Below are positions 35,253 to 48,072 of a stretch of 64,000 nt of DNA, piece by piece. The notes beneath the pieces are model-generated. The model had not been told where the DNA came from. It did no database searches and worked only from the letters and a program-made list of their open reading frames with translations. The translations under genes and the position numbers were made by a program. Numbering within the stretch: the stretch's first letter is position 1; every line of letters begins with the position of its first letter. The DNA is from Nomia melanderi (lineage: Eukaryota > Arthropoda > Insecta > Hymenoptera > Halictidae): NCBI RefSeq assembly GCF_051020985.1, contig NW_027475304.1, forward strand, positions 1 through 64,000, given 5' to 3'.

Positions 35253-38200
35253 CAGGGTCAAGGAAAAATCCATTACATCTCTGGTGATAACTCGGGTGCT
35301 ATTACAGATAGCGCAATAAACCAAAGTGAATTATCTGCGGGAGGCCCTGGCGCATGAATCTGTAGAGCAGGAAATACCTCGGATGTCCAGGGGCCGAGAA
35401 AATTACAGATTTTCGGTATCTGTCACCCAACGTCATGTAAAAATCCAATATATATATGGTGCTTTCCCGGGTGCTATTACAGAGAGCGCGATAAATCAAA
35501 GTGAATTATCTGCAGGAGGCCCTGGCGCATGCATCTGTGCAGCGGGAACGACCTCGGACCACCAGGGGCCGAGAAAACCACCGTCTCATGGGGCCGGACT
35601 GTCAGGGTCAGGGAAAAATCCATTATATATCTAGTGATATCTCGGGTGCTGTTAAAGATAGCATGATAAATCAAAATGAATTATCTGCAGGAGGCCCTGG
35701 CGCATGCATCTGTGCAGCGGAATCGACCTCGGTCCGCGAGGGACCGAGAGAACCATCGACACATGGGGCTGGACTGCCAGGGTCAAGGAAAAATCCATTA
35801 CATCTCTGGTGATAACTCGGGTGCTATTACAGATAGCGCAATAAACCAAAGTGAATTATCTGCGGGAGGCCCTGGCGCATGAATCAGTGCAGCGGCAACG
35901 ACCTCGGACCACCAGGGGCCGAGAAAACCACCGTCTCATGGGGTCGGACACTCAGGGACAGGGAAAAATCCAATATATATGTGGTGATATCTCGGGTGCT
36001 ATTACAGATAGCGCAAAAAATCAAAGTGAATTGTCTGTAGGAGGACCTGGCGCATGAATCTGTGCAGCGGGAACGACCTCGGTCCACCAGGGGCCGAGAA
36101 CACCACCGTCACATGGGGCCGGACTGTCAGGGTCAGGGAAAAATCCAATATATATATGGTGAGATCTCGGGTGCTATTAGAGATAGCGCAATAAATCAAA
36201 GTGAATTATCTGCAGGCTGCCCTGGCGCATGAATCTGTGCAGCGGGATCGACCTCGGACCACGAGGGACCGAGAGAACCATCGACACATGGGGCCGTACA
36301 CTCAGGGTCAGGGGAAAATCCAATATATATGTGGTGATATCTCCGGTGCTATTAGAGATAGCGCAATAAATCAAAGTGAATTATCTGCAGGCTGCCCTGG
36401 CGCATGAATCTGTGCAGCGGGATCGACCTCGGACCACCAGGGGCCGAGAAAATTACAGATATTCGGAATCCGTCACCCAAGGTCGTGTAAAAATCCAGCA
36501 TATATCTGGTGATATCTCTGGTGCTATTGGAGATACCGCAATAAACCAAAGTGAATTATCTGCAGGAGGCCCTGATGCATGAATCTGTGCAGCAGGAACG
36601 ACCTCGGACCCCCAGGGGTCGAGAAAACCACCGTCTCATGTGGCCGGACACTCAGGGTCAGGGGAAAATCCAATATATATCTGGTGATATCTCCGGTGCT
36701 ATTAGAGATAGCGCAATAAACAAAAATGAATTATCTGCAGGAGGCCCTGGCGCATGAATCTGTGCAGCGGGAACGACCTCGGACCACCAGGGGCCGAGAA
36801 AACCACTGTCTCATGCGGTCGGACACTCAGGGTCAGGGAAAAATCCGATATATATGTGGTGATATCTAGGGTGCTATTAGAGATAGCGCAATAAACCAAA
36901 GTGCATTGTCTGCAGGAGGCCCTGGCGCATGAATTTGTGCAGCGGGAACGACCTTGGACCACCAGGTGCCGAGAAAACCACCGTCACATGGGGCCGGACA
37001 CTCAGGGTCAGTGGAAAATCCAATATATATCTGGTGATATCTCGGGTGCTATGAGAGATAGCGCAATAAATCAAAGTGCATTGTCTGTAGGAGGCCCTGG
37101 CGCATGAATCTGTTCAGCGGGAACGACCTCGGACCACGAGGGACCGAGAAAATCACCCTCTCATTTGGCCGGGCTGTCACGGTCAGGGAAAAATCCAATA
37201 TATATCTGGTGATATCTCGGGTGCTATTACTGATAGCGCAATAAACCAAAGTGAATTGTGTGCAGGAAGCCCTGGCGCATGAATCTGTTCAGCGGGATCG
37301 ACCTCGGACCACGAGGGACCGAGAAAACCATCGACACATGGTGCCGGACTCTCCGGGTCAAGGAAAAATCCAATATATATCTGGTGATATCTCGGGTGCT
37401 ATTAGAGATAGCGCAATAAATCAAAGTGCATTGTCTGTAGGAGGCCCTGGCGCATGAATCTGTGCAGCGGGATCGACCTCGGACCACCAGGGGCCGAGAA
37501 AACCACCGACACTTGGGGCCGGACACTCAGGGTCAGGGGAAAATCCAATATATATCTGGTGATATCTCCGGTGCTATTAGAGATAGCGCAATAAATCAAA
37601 GTGAATTATCTGCAGGCTGCCCTGGCGCATGAATCTGTGCAGCGGGATCGACCTCGGACCACCAGGGGCCGAGAAAATTACAGATATTCGGAATCCGTCA
37701 CCCAAGGTCGTGTAAAAATCCAGCATATATCTGGTGATATCTCTGGTGCTATTGGAGATACCGCAATAAACCAAAGTGAATTATCTGCAGGAGGCCCTGG
37801 CGCATGAATCTGTGCAGCAGGAACGACCTCGGACCCCCAGGGGTCGAGAAAACCACCGTCTCATGTGGCCGGACACTCAGGGTCAGGGGAAAATCCAATA
37901 TATATCTGGTGATATCTCCGGTGCTATTAGAGATAGCGCAATAAACAAAAATGAATTATCTGCAGGAGGCCCTGGCGCATGAATCTGTGCAGCGGGAACG
38001 ACCTCGGACCACCAGGGGCCGAGAAAACCACTGTCTCATGCGGTCGGACACTCAGGGTCAGGGAAAAATCCGATATATATCTGGTGATATCTCGGGTGCT
38101 ATTAGAGATAGCGCAATAAATCAAAGTGCATTGTCTGTAGGAGGCCCTGGCGCATGAATCTGTGCAGCGGGATCGACCTCGGACCACCAGGGGCCGAGAA

Positions 38201-39626
38201 AACCACCGACACTTGGGGCCGTACACTCAGGGTCAGGGGAAAATCCAATATATATCTGGTGATATCTCCGGTGCTATTAGAGATAGCGCAATAAACAAAA
38301 ATGAATTATCTGCAGGCTGCCCTGGCGCATGAATCTGTGCAGCGGGATCGACCTCGGACCACCAGGGGCCGAGAAAATTACAGATATTCGGAATCCGTCA
38401 CCCAAGGTCGTGTAAAAATCCAGCATATATCTGGTGATATCTCTGGTGCTATTGGAGATACCGCAATAAACCAAAGTGAATTATCTGCAGGAGGCCCTGG
38501 CGCATGAATCTGTGCAGCAGGAACGACCTCGGACCCCCAGGGGTCGAGAAAACCACCGTCTCATGTGGCCGGACACTCAGGGTCAGGGGAAAATCCAATA
38601 TATATCTGGTGATATCTCCGGTGCTATTAGAGATAGCGCAATAAACAAAAATGAATTATCTGCAGGAGGCCCTGGCGCATGAATCTGTGCAGCGGGAACG
38701 ACCTCGGACCACCAGGGGCCGAGAAAACCACCGTCTCATGGGGCCGGACACTCAGGGTCAGGGGAAAATCCAATATATATCTGGTGATATCTCGGGTGCT
38801 ATTAGAGATAGCGCGATATATCAAAGTGCATTGTCTGCAGGAGGCCCTGGCGCATGAATCTGTGCAGCGGGAACGACCTCGGACCACCAGGGGTCGAGAA
38901 AACCACCTACGCATGGGGCCGGACACCCAAGGTCATGTAAAAATCCAGAATGTATCTGGTGATATCTCAGGTGCTATTACAGATAGCGCGATAAATCAAA
39001 GTGCATTGTCTGCAGGAAGCCCTGGCGCATGAATCGGTGCAGCGGGAACGACCTAGGACCTCCGGGGGCTGAGAAAACCACCGTCTCATGGGGCCGGACT
39101 GACAGGGTCAGGGTAAAATCCAATATATATCTGGTGATATCTCGGGTGTTATTAGAGATAGCGCAATAAACCAAAGTGCATTGTCTGCAGGAGGCCCTGG
39201 CGCATGAATCTGTGCCGCGGGAACGACCTCGGACCAGCATGGGCCGACAAAACCACCGTCTAATGGAGTCGGACACTCAGGGTCAGGGAAAAATCCAATA
39301 TATATCTGGTGATATCTCGCGTGCTCTTAGAGATAGCGCACTAAACCAAAGTGAAGTATCTGCAGGCGGCCCTGCCGCATGAATCTGTGCAGCGGGAACA
39401 CCTCGGTCCACCAGGGGCCGAGAACACCACCGTCACATGGGGCCGGACTGTCAGGGTCAGGGAAAAATCCAATATATATATGGTGAGATCTCGGGTGCTA
39501 TTAGAGATAGCGCAATAAATCAAAGTGAATTATCTGCAGGCTGCCCTGGCGCATGAATCTGTGCAGCGGGATCGACCTCGGACCACCAGGGTCCGAGAAA
39601 ACCACCGTCTCATGTGGCCGGACACT
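35253..39626 (+). repeat. 25-monomer higher-order repeat, 4,374 bp, full unit
   Basis: The unit begins at CAGGGTCAAGGAAAAATCC and the same sequence recurs at 39627. Diagnostic monomers carry CATTACATCTCTGGTGATA, AGAGCAGGAAATACCTCGG and AGGCTGCCCTGGCGC. Inside it a two-monomer block with ACCCCCAGGGGTCGAG and TCATGTGGCCGG occurs three times (about 36380, 37605 and 38305; offsets 1,225 and 700). This internal redundancy is where the next copy has lost material. Confidence 0.9.
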
Positions 39627-42600
39627 CAGGGTCAAGGAAAAATCCATTACATCTCTGGTGATAACTCGGGTGCTATTACAGATAGCGCAATAAACCAAAG
39701 TGAATTATCTGCGGGAGGCCCTGGCGCATGAATCTGTAGAGCAGGAAATACCTCGGATGTCCAGGGGCCGAGAAAATTACAGATTTTCGGTATCTGTCAC
39801 CCAACGTCATGTAAAAATCCAATATATATATGGTGCTTTCCCGGGTGCTATTACAGATAGCGCGATAAATCAAAGTGAATTATCTGCAGGAGGCCCTGGC
39901 GCATGCATCTGTGCAGCGGGAACGACCTCGGTCCACCAGGGGCCGAGAACACCACCGTCTCATGGGGCCGGACTGTCAGGGTCAGGGAAAAATCCATTAT
40001 ATATCTAGTGATATCTCGGGTGCTGTTAAAGATAGCATGATAAATCAAAGTGAATTATCTGCAGGAGGCCCTGGCGCATGCATCTGTGCAGCGGAATCGA
40101 CCTCGGTCCACGAGGGACCGAGAGAACCATCGACACATGGGGCTGGACTGCCAGGGTCAAGGAAAAATCCATTACATCTCTGGTGATAACTCGGGTGCTA
40201 TTACAGATAGCGCAATAAACCAAAGTGAATTATCTGCGGGAGGCCCTGGCGCATGAATCAGTGCAGCGGCAACGACCTCGGACCACCAGGGGCCGAGAAA
40301 ACCACCGTCTCATGGGGTCGGACACTCAGGGACAGGGAAAAATCCAATATATATGTGGTGATATCTCGGGTGCTATTACAGATAGCGCAAAAAATCAAAG
40401 TGAATTGTCTGTAGGAGGACCTGGCGCATGAATCTGTGCAGCGGGAACGACCTCGGTCCACCAGGGGCCGAGAACACCACCGTCACATGGGGCCGGACTG
40501 TCAGGGTCAGGGAAAAATCCAATATATATATGGTGAGATCTCGGGTGCTATTAGAGATAGCGCAGTAAATCAAAGTGAATTATCTGCAGGCTGCCCTGGC
40601 GCATGAATCTGTGCAGCGGGATCGACCTCGGACCACGAGGGACCGAGAGAACCATCGACACATGGGGCCGTACACTCAGGGTCAGGGGAAAATCCAATAT
40701 ATATCTGGTGATATCTCCGGTGCTATTAGAGATAGCGCAATAAACAAAAATGAATTATCTGCAGGAGGCCCTGGCGCATGAATCTGTGCAGCGGGAACGA
40801 CCTCGGACCACCAGGGGCCGAGAAAACCACTGTCTCATGCGGTCGGACACTCAGGGTCAGGGAAAAATCCGATATATATGTGGTGATATCTAGGGTGCTA
40901 TTAGAGATAGCGCAATAAACCAAAGTGCATTGTCTGCAGGAGGCCCTGGCGCATGAATTTGTGCAGCGGGAACGACCTTGGACCACCAGGTGCCGAGAAA
41001 ACCACCGTCACATGGGGCCGGACACTCAGGGTCAGTGGAAAATCCAATATATATCTGGTGATATCTCGGGTGCTATGAGAGATAGCGCAATAAATCAAAG
41101 TGCATTGTCTGTAGGAGGCCCTGGCGCATGAATCTGTTCAGCGGGAACGACCTCGGACCACGAGGGACCGAGAAAATCACCCTCTCATTGGGCCGGGCAC
41201 TCAGGGTCAGTGGAAAATCCAATATATATCTGGTGATATCTCGGGTGCTATTACTGATAGCGCAATAAACCAAAGTGAATTGTCTGCAGGAAGCCCTGGC
41301 GCATGAATCTGTTCAGCGGGATCGACCTCGGACCACGAGGGACCGAGAAAACCATCGACACATGGGGCCGGACTCTCCGGGTCAAGGAAAAATCCAATAT
41401 ATATCTGGTGATATCTCGGGTGCTATTAGAGATAGCGCAATAAATCAAAGTGCATTGTTTGTAGGAGGCCCTGGCGCATGAATCTGTGCAGCGGGATCGA
41501 CCTCGGACCACCAGGGGCCGAGAAAACCACCGACACTTGGGGCCGTACACTCAGGGTCAGGGGAAAATCCAATATATATCTGGTGATATCTCCGGTGCTA
41601 TTAGAGATAGCGCAATAAACAAAAATGAATTATCTGCAGGAGGCCCTGGCGCATGAATCTCTGCAGCGGGAACGACCTCGGACCACCAGGGGCCGAGAAA
41701 ACCACCGTCTCATGGGGCCGGACACTCAGGGTCAGGGGAAAATCCAATATATATCTGGTGATATCTCGGGTGCTATTAGAGATAGCGCGATATATCAAAG
41801 TGCATTGTCTGCAGGAGGCCCTGGCGCATGAATCTGTGCAGCGGGAACGACCTCGGACCACCAGGGGTCGAGAAAACCACCTACGCATGGGGCCGGACAC
41901 CCAAGGTCATGTAAAAATCCAGAATGTATCTGGTGATATCTCAGGTGCTATTACAGATAGCGCGATAAATCAAAGTGCATTGTCTGCAGGAAGCCCTGGC
42001 GCATGAATCGGTGCAGCGGGAACGACCTAGGACCTCCGGGGGCTGAGAAAACCACCGTCTCATGGGGCCGGACTGACAGGGTCAGGGTAAAATCCAATAT
42101 ATATCTGGTGATATCTCGGGTGTTATTAGAGATAGCGCAATAAACCAAAGTGCATTGTCTGCAGGAGGCCCTGGCGCATGAATCTGTGCCGCGGGAACGA
42201 CCTCGGACCAGCAGGGGCCGACAAAACCACCGTCTAATGGAGTCGGACACTCAGGGTCAGGGAAAAATCCAATATATATCTGGTGATATCTCGCGTGCTC
42301 TTAGAGATAGCGCACTAAACCAAAGTGAAGTATCTGCAGGGGGCCCTGCCGCATGAATCTGTGCAGCGGGAACACCTCGGTCCACCAGGGGCCGAGAACA
42401 CCACCGTCACATGGGGCCGGACTGTCAGGGTCAGGGAAAAATCCAATATATATATGGTGAGATCTCGGGTGCTATTAGAGATAGCGCAATAAATCAAAGT
42501 GAATTATCTGCAGGCTGCCCTGGCGCATGAATCTGTGCAGCGGGATCGACCTCGGACCACCAGGGTCCGAGAAAACCACCGTCTCATGTGGCCGGACACT
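39627..42600 (+). repeat. 17-monomer deletion derivative of the 25-monomer HOR, 2,974 bp
   Basis: Matches the preceding unit with offset 4,374 (39627-40705), then 4,024 (40703-41618), then 2,974 (about 41605-42600). It therefore lacks two monomers (unit 1 about 36331-36680) and six monomers (about 37594-38645). A patch near 41190-41215 (GGGCACTCAGGGTCAGTGG) differs from unit 1 (GGGCTGTCACGGTC, near 37167) and resembles a neighbouring monomer near 41020, suggesting a further small conversion. Confidence 0.88.
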
Positions 42601-42840
42601 CAGGGTCAAGGAAAAATCCATTACATCTCTGGTGATAACTCGGGTGCTATTACAGATAGCGCAATAAATCAAAGTGCATTGTCTGCAGGAGGCCCTGTCG
42701 CATGAATCTGTGAAGCAGGAACTACCTCGGATGTCCAAGGGCCGAGAAAATTACAGATTTTCGGTATCCGTCACCCAATGTCATGTAAAAATCCAATATA
42801 TATATGGTGCTTTCCCGGGTGCTATTACAGATAGCGCGAT
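42601..42840 (+). repeat. Partial third copy of the 25-monomer HOR start
   Basis: Begins with the same CAGGGTCAAGGAAAAATCC and continues through a CCTCGGATGTCCAAGGGCCG monomer with a B cassette and GTGCTTTCCCGGG. It is more diverged than the first two copies and is lost by about 42840. Confidence 0.75.
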
Positions 42841-45800
42841 AAATCAAAGTGAATGATCTGCAGGAGGCCCTGGCGCATGAATCTGTGCAGCGGGAACGAC
42901 CTCGGACCACCAGGGGCCGAGAAAACCACCGTCTCATGGGGTCGGACACTCAGGGTCAGGGAAAAATCCAATATATATCTGGTGATATCTCGGGTTATAT
43001 AAGAGATAGCGCAATGAACCAAAGTGAATTATCTGCAGGAGGCCCTGGCGCATGTATCTGTGCAGCGGGAACGACCTCGGACCACTAGGGGCCGAGAAAA
43101 TCACCGTCTCATGGGGCCGGACTGTCAGTGTCAGGGAAAAATCCATTATATATCGGGTTATATCTCGGGTGCCATTACAGATAGCGCAATAAATCAAAGT
43201 GCATTGTCTGTAGGAAGCCCTGGCGCATCAGTCTGTGCAGCGGGAACGACCACGGACCACCAGGGGCCGAGAAAACCACCGTCTCATGGGGTCGGACACT
43301 CAGGGTCAGGGAAAAATCCGATATATATGTGGTGATATCTCGGGTGGTATTAGAGATAGCGCAATAAACCAAAGTGCATTGTCTGAGGGGGCCCTGTCGC
43401 ATGAATCTGTGCAGCGAGAACGACCTCGGACCACCAGGGGCCGAGAAAACCACCGTCTCATGCGGTCGGACACTCAGGGTCCGGGAAAAATCCAATATAT
43501 ATGTGGTGATATCTCGGGTGCTATTACAGATAGCGCAATAAATCAAAGTGCATTGTCTATAGGAGGCCCTGGCGCATAAATCTGTGCAGCGGGAACGACC
43601 TCGGACCACCAGGGGCCGAGAAAACCACCGTCTCATGGGGCCGGACTGTCAGGGTCAAGGAAAAATCCAATATATATCTGGTGACATCTCGGGTGGTATT
43701 AGAGATAGCGTAATAAATCAAAGTGCATTGTCTGTAGGAGGCACTGGCGAATGTGCCAGTGCAGCATGTACGACCTCGGACCACCAGGGGCCGAGAAAAT
43801 TACAGATATTCGGAATCCGTCATCCAAGGTCATGTAAAAATCCAGCATATATCTGGTGATATCTCTGGTGCTATTACAGATAGCGCAATAAACCAAAGTG
43901 ATTTGTCTGCAGGAAGCCCTGGCGCATGAATCTGTGCAGCGGGATCGATCTCGGACCACCAGGGGCCGAGAAAACCACCGACACATTGGGCCGGACTGTC
44001 AGGTTCAGGGAAAAATCCAACATATATCTGGTGATATCTCCGCTGCTATTAAAGATAGCGCCATAAACAAAACTGAATTATCTGCAGGAGGCCCTGGCGC
44101 ATGAATCTCTGCAGCGGAAACGACCTAGGACCACCAGGGGCCGAGAAAACCACCGTCTCATGGGGCCGGACACTCAGGGTCAGGGGAAAATCCAATATAC
44201 ATCTGGTGATATCTCGGGTGCTATGAGAGATAGCGCAGTAAGTCAAAGTGCATTGTCTGTAGGAGGCCCTGTCGCATGAATCTGTTCAGCGGGAACGACC
44301 TCGGACCACGCGGGACCGAGAAAATCACCGTCTCATGGGGCCGGGCTGTCAGGGTCAGGGAAAAATCCAATATATATCTGGTGATATCTCGGGTGCTATT
44401 ACAGATAGCGCAATAAAACAAAGTCAATTGTCTGCAGGAAGCCCTGGCGCATGAATCTGTTCAGCGGGATCGACCTCGGACCACGAGGGACCGAGAAAAC
44501 CATCGACACATGGGGCCGGACTGTCCGGGTCAAGGAAAAATCCAATATATATCTGGTGATATCTCGGGTGCTATTAGAGATAGCGCAATAAATCAAAGTG
44601 CATTGTCTGTAGGAGGCCCTGGCGCATGAATCTGTGCAGCGGGATCGACCTCGGACCACCAGGGGCCGAGAAAACCACCGACACATGGGGTCGGACACTC
44701 AGGGTCAGGGGAAAATCCAATATATATCTGGTGATATCTCGGGTGCTATTACAGATCGCGCAATAAATCATAGTGCATTGTCTGTAGGAGGCACTGGCGA
44801 ATGAATCTGTGCAGCAGGAACGACCTCGGACCACGAGGGACCGAGAAAACCATCGACACATGGGGCCGGACTGTCCGGGTCAAGGAAAAATCCAATATAT
44901 ATCTGGTGATATCTCGGGTGCTATGAGAGATAGCGCAATAAATCAAAGTGCATTGTCTGTAGGAGGCCCTGGCGCATGAATCTGTTCAGCGGGAACGACC
45001 TCGGACCACGAGGGACCGAGAAAATCACCCTCTCATTGGGCCGGGCTGTCAGGGTCGGGGAAAAATCCAATATATATCTGGTGATATCTCGGGTGCTATT
45101 ACAGATAGCGCAATAAACCAAAGTGAATTGTCTGCAGGAAGCCCTGGCGCATGAATCTGTTCAGCGGGATCGACCTCGGACCACGAGGGACCGAGAAAAC
45201 CATCGACACATGGGGCCGGACTGTCCGGGTCAAGGAAAAATCCAATATATATCTGGGGATATCTCGGGTGCTATTAGAGATAGCGCAATAAATCAAAGTG
45301 CATTGTTTGTAGGAGGCCCTGGCGCATGAATCTGTGCAGCGGGATCGACCTCGGACCACCAGGGGCCGAGAAAACCACCGACACTTGGGGCCGGACACTC
45401 AGGGTCGGGGAAAAATTCAATATATATCTGGTGATATCTCTGCTGCTCTTACAGATAGCGCACTAACCCAAAGTGAATTATCTGCAGTGGGCCCCAGCAC
45501 ATGAATCTGTGCAGTGGGTACGACCTCGGACCACCAGGGGCCGAGAAAACCACCGACACATGGGGTCGGACACTCTGGGTCAGGGGAAAATCCAATATAT
45601 ATCTGGTGATATCTCGGGTGCTATTACAGATCGCGCAATAAATCATAGTGCCTTGTCTGTAGGAGGCACTGGCGAAAGAATCTGTGCAGCAGGAACTACC
45701 TCGGACCACCAGGGGCCGAGAAAACCACCGTCTCATGTGGCCGGACACTCAGGGTCAGGGGAAAATCCAATATATATCTGGTGATATCTCCGGTGCTATT

Positions 45801-46831
45801 AGAGATAGCGCAATAAACAAAAATGAATTATCTGCAGGAGGCCCTGGCGCATGAATCTCTGCAGCGGGAACGACCTCGGACCACCAGGGGCCGAGAAAAC
45901 CACCGTCTCATGGGGCCCGACACTCAGGGTCAGGGGAAAATCCAATATATATCTGGTGATATCTCGGGTGCTATTAGAGATAGCGCGATAGATCAAAGTG
46001 CACTGTCTGCAGGAGGCCCTGGCGCATGAATCTGTGCAGCGGGATCAACCTCGGACCACCAGGGGCCGAGAATACCACCGTCTCATGGGGCCGGACTGTC
46101 AGGGGCAAGAAAAATCCAATATATATCCGGTGATATCTCAGGTGCTATTACAGATAGCGCGATAAATCAAAGTGCATTGTCTGCAGGAAGCCCTGGCGCA
46201 TGAATCGGTGCAGCGGGAACGACCTAGGACCTCCGGGGGCTGAGAAAACCACCGTCTCATGGGGCCGGACTGTCAGGGTCAGGGTAAAATCCAATATATA
46301 TCTGGTGATATCTCGGGTGTTATTAGAGATAGCGCAATAAACCAAAGTGCATTGTCTGCAGGAGGCCCTGGCGCATGAATCTGTGCAGCTCGAACGACCT
46401 CGGACCACCAGGGGCCGAGAAAATTACAGCTTTTCTGTACCCGTCACCCAAGGTCATGTAAAAATCCAGCATATATCTGGTGATATCTCTGGTGCGATTA
46501 GAGATAGCGCAATAAATCAAAGTGCATTGTCCGTATGAGGCACTTGCGCATGAATCTGTGCCGCGGGAACGACCTCGGACCAGCAGGGGCCGACAAAACC
46601 ACCGTCTAATGGAGTCGGACACTCAGGGTCAGGGAAAAATCCAATATATATCCGGTGATATCTCGGCTGCTCTTAGATATAGCGCACTAAACCAAAGTGA
46701 ATTATATGCAGGGGGCCCTGGCGCAAGAATCTGTGCAGCGGGAACGACCTCGGACCACCAGGGAACGAGAAGATCACCGACGCATGGGGCCGGACACCCA
46801 CGGTTATGTAAAAATCCAGGATGTATCTGAT

Positions 46832-47006
46832 GATCTGTCGGGTGCTATTAGAGATAGCGCAATAAATCAAAGTGAATTATCTGCAGGGGGCCCTGGCGCA
46901 TGAATCTGTGCAGCGGGATCGACCTCGGACCACCAGGGACCGAGGTAATCACCGGCACATGGGGCCGGACTGTCAGGGTCAGGGAAAAATCCAATATATA
47001 TCTGAA
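46832..47006 (+). repeat. Tandemly duplicated single monomer, copy 1
   Basis: This 175-bp unit starts at GATCTGTCGGGTGC and carries GACCGAGGTAATCACCGG. It is repeated at once at 47007. Over about 173 bp I see no mismatch, unlike most neighbouring monomers, which differ at many sites. Confidence 0.9.
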
Positions 47007-47181
47007 GATCTGTCGGGTGCTATTAGAGATAGCGCAATAAATCAAAGTGAATTATCTGCAGGGGGCCCTGGCGCATGAATCTGTGCAGCGGGATCGACCT
47101 CGGACCACCAGGGACCGAGGTAATCACCGGCACATGGGGCCGGACTGTCAGGGTCAGGGAAAAATCCAATATATATCTGGT
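47007..47181 (+). repeat. Tandemly duplicated single monomer, copy 2
   Basis: Identical partner of 46832-47006 up to ATATATATCTG, then it passes into GTGATATCTCGG where copy 1 has AAGATCTGTCGG. This is a minimal, very recent one-monomer duplication. Confidence 0.9.
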
Positions 47182-48072
47182 GATATCTCGGTTGCTATTA
47201 GAGATAGCGCAATAAATCAAAGTGAATTGTCTTTAGGAGGCCCTGGCGCATGAATCTGTGCAGCCGGAACGAGCTTGGACCACCAGGTGCCGAGAAAACC
47301 ACCGTCTCATGGGGCCGGACACTCAGGGTCAGGGAAAAATACAATATATATCTGGTTATATCTCAGGTGCTATTACAGATAGCGCGATAAATCAAAGTGT
47401 ATTGTCTGCAGGAAGCCCTGGCGCATGAATCCGTGCAGCGGGAACGACCTCGGACCACCAGGGGCCGAGAAAACTACCGTGTCATGGGGCCGGACACTCA
47501 GGGTCACGGAAAAATCCAATATATATCTGGTGATATCTCGGGTGCTATTAGAGATAGCGCAATAAACCAAAGTGAATTATCTGCAGGAGGCCCCGGCGCA
47601 TGAATCTGTGCAGCGGGAACGACCTCGGACCACCAGGGGCCGAGAAAATTACAGATGTTCGGAATCCGTCGCCCAAGGTCATGTAAAAATCCAGCATACA
47701 TCTGGTGATATCTCGGGTGCTATTAGAGATAGCGCAATAAACCAAAGTGCATTGTCTGTAGGTGGCCCTGGCGCATGAATCTGAGCAGCGGGAACGACCT
47801 CGGACCACCAGGGGCCGAGAAAACTACCGTGTCATGGGGCCGGACACTCAGGGTCAGGGAAAAATCCAATATATATCTGGTGATATCTCGGGTGCTATTA
47901 GAGATAGCGCAATAAACCAAAGTGAATTATCTGCAGGTGGCCCTGGCGCATGAATCTGTGCAGCGGGAACGACATCGGACCACCAGGGGCCGAGAAAACT
48001 ACAGTCTCATGGGGCCGGACACTCAGGGTCGGGGAAAAATTCAGTATATATCTGGTGATATCTCGGGTGCTC

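Larger units (their letters stand above)
42841..48072 (+). repeat. Irregular satellite segment with four-monomer and one-monomer duplications
   Basis: About 30 monomers. A four-monomer stretch from about 44211 recurs from about 44911 (offset 700) until about 45390, with several mismatches; its monomers (GTTCAGCGGGATCGACC, ACCACGAGGGACCGAG) also resemble 37050-37500 and 41075-41520, linking it to the 25-monomer HOR. A monomer of 174 bp lies near 43380, where CTGAGGGGGCCC replaces the usual CTGCAGGAGGCCC. Confidence 0.8.
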
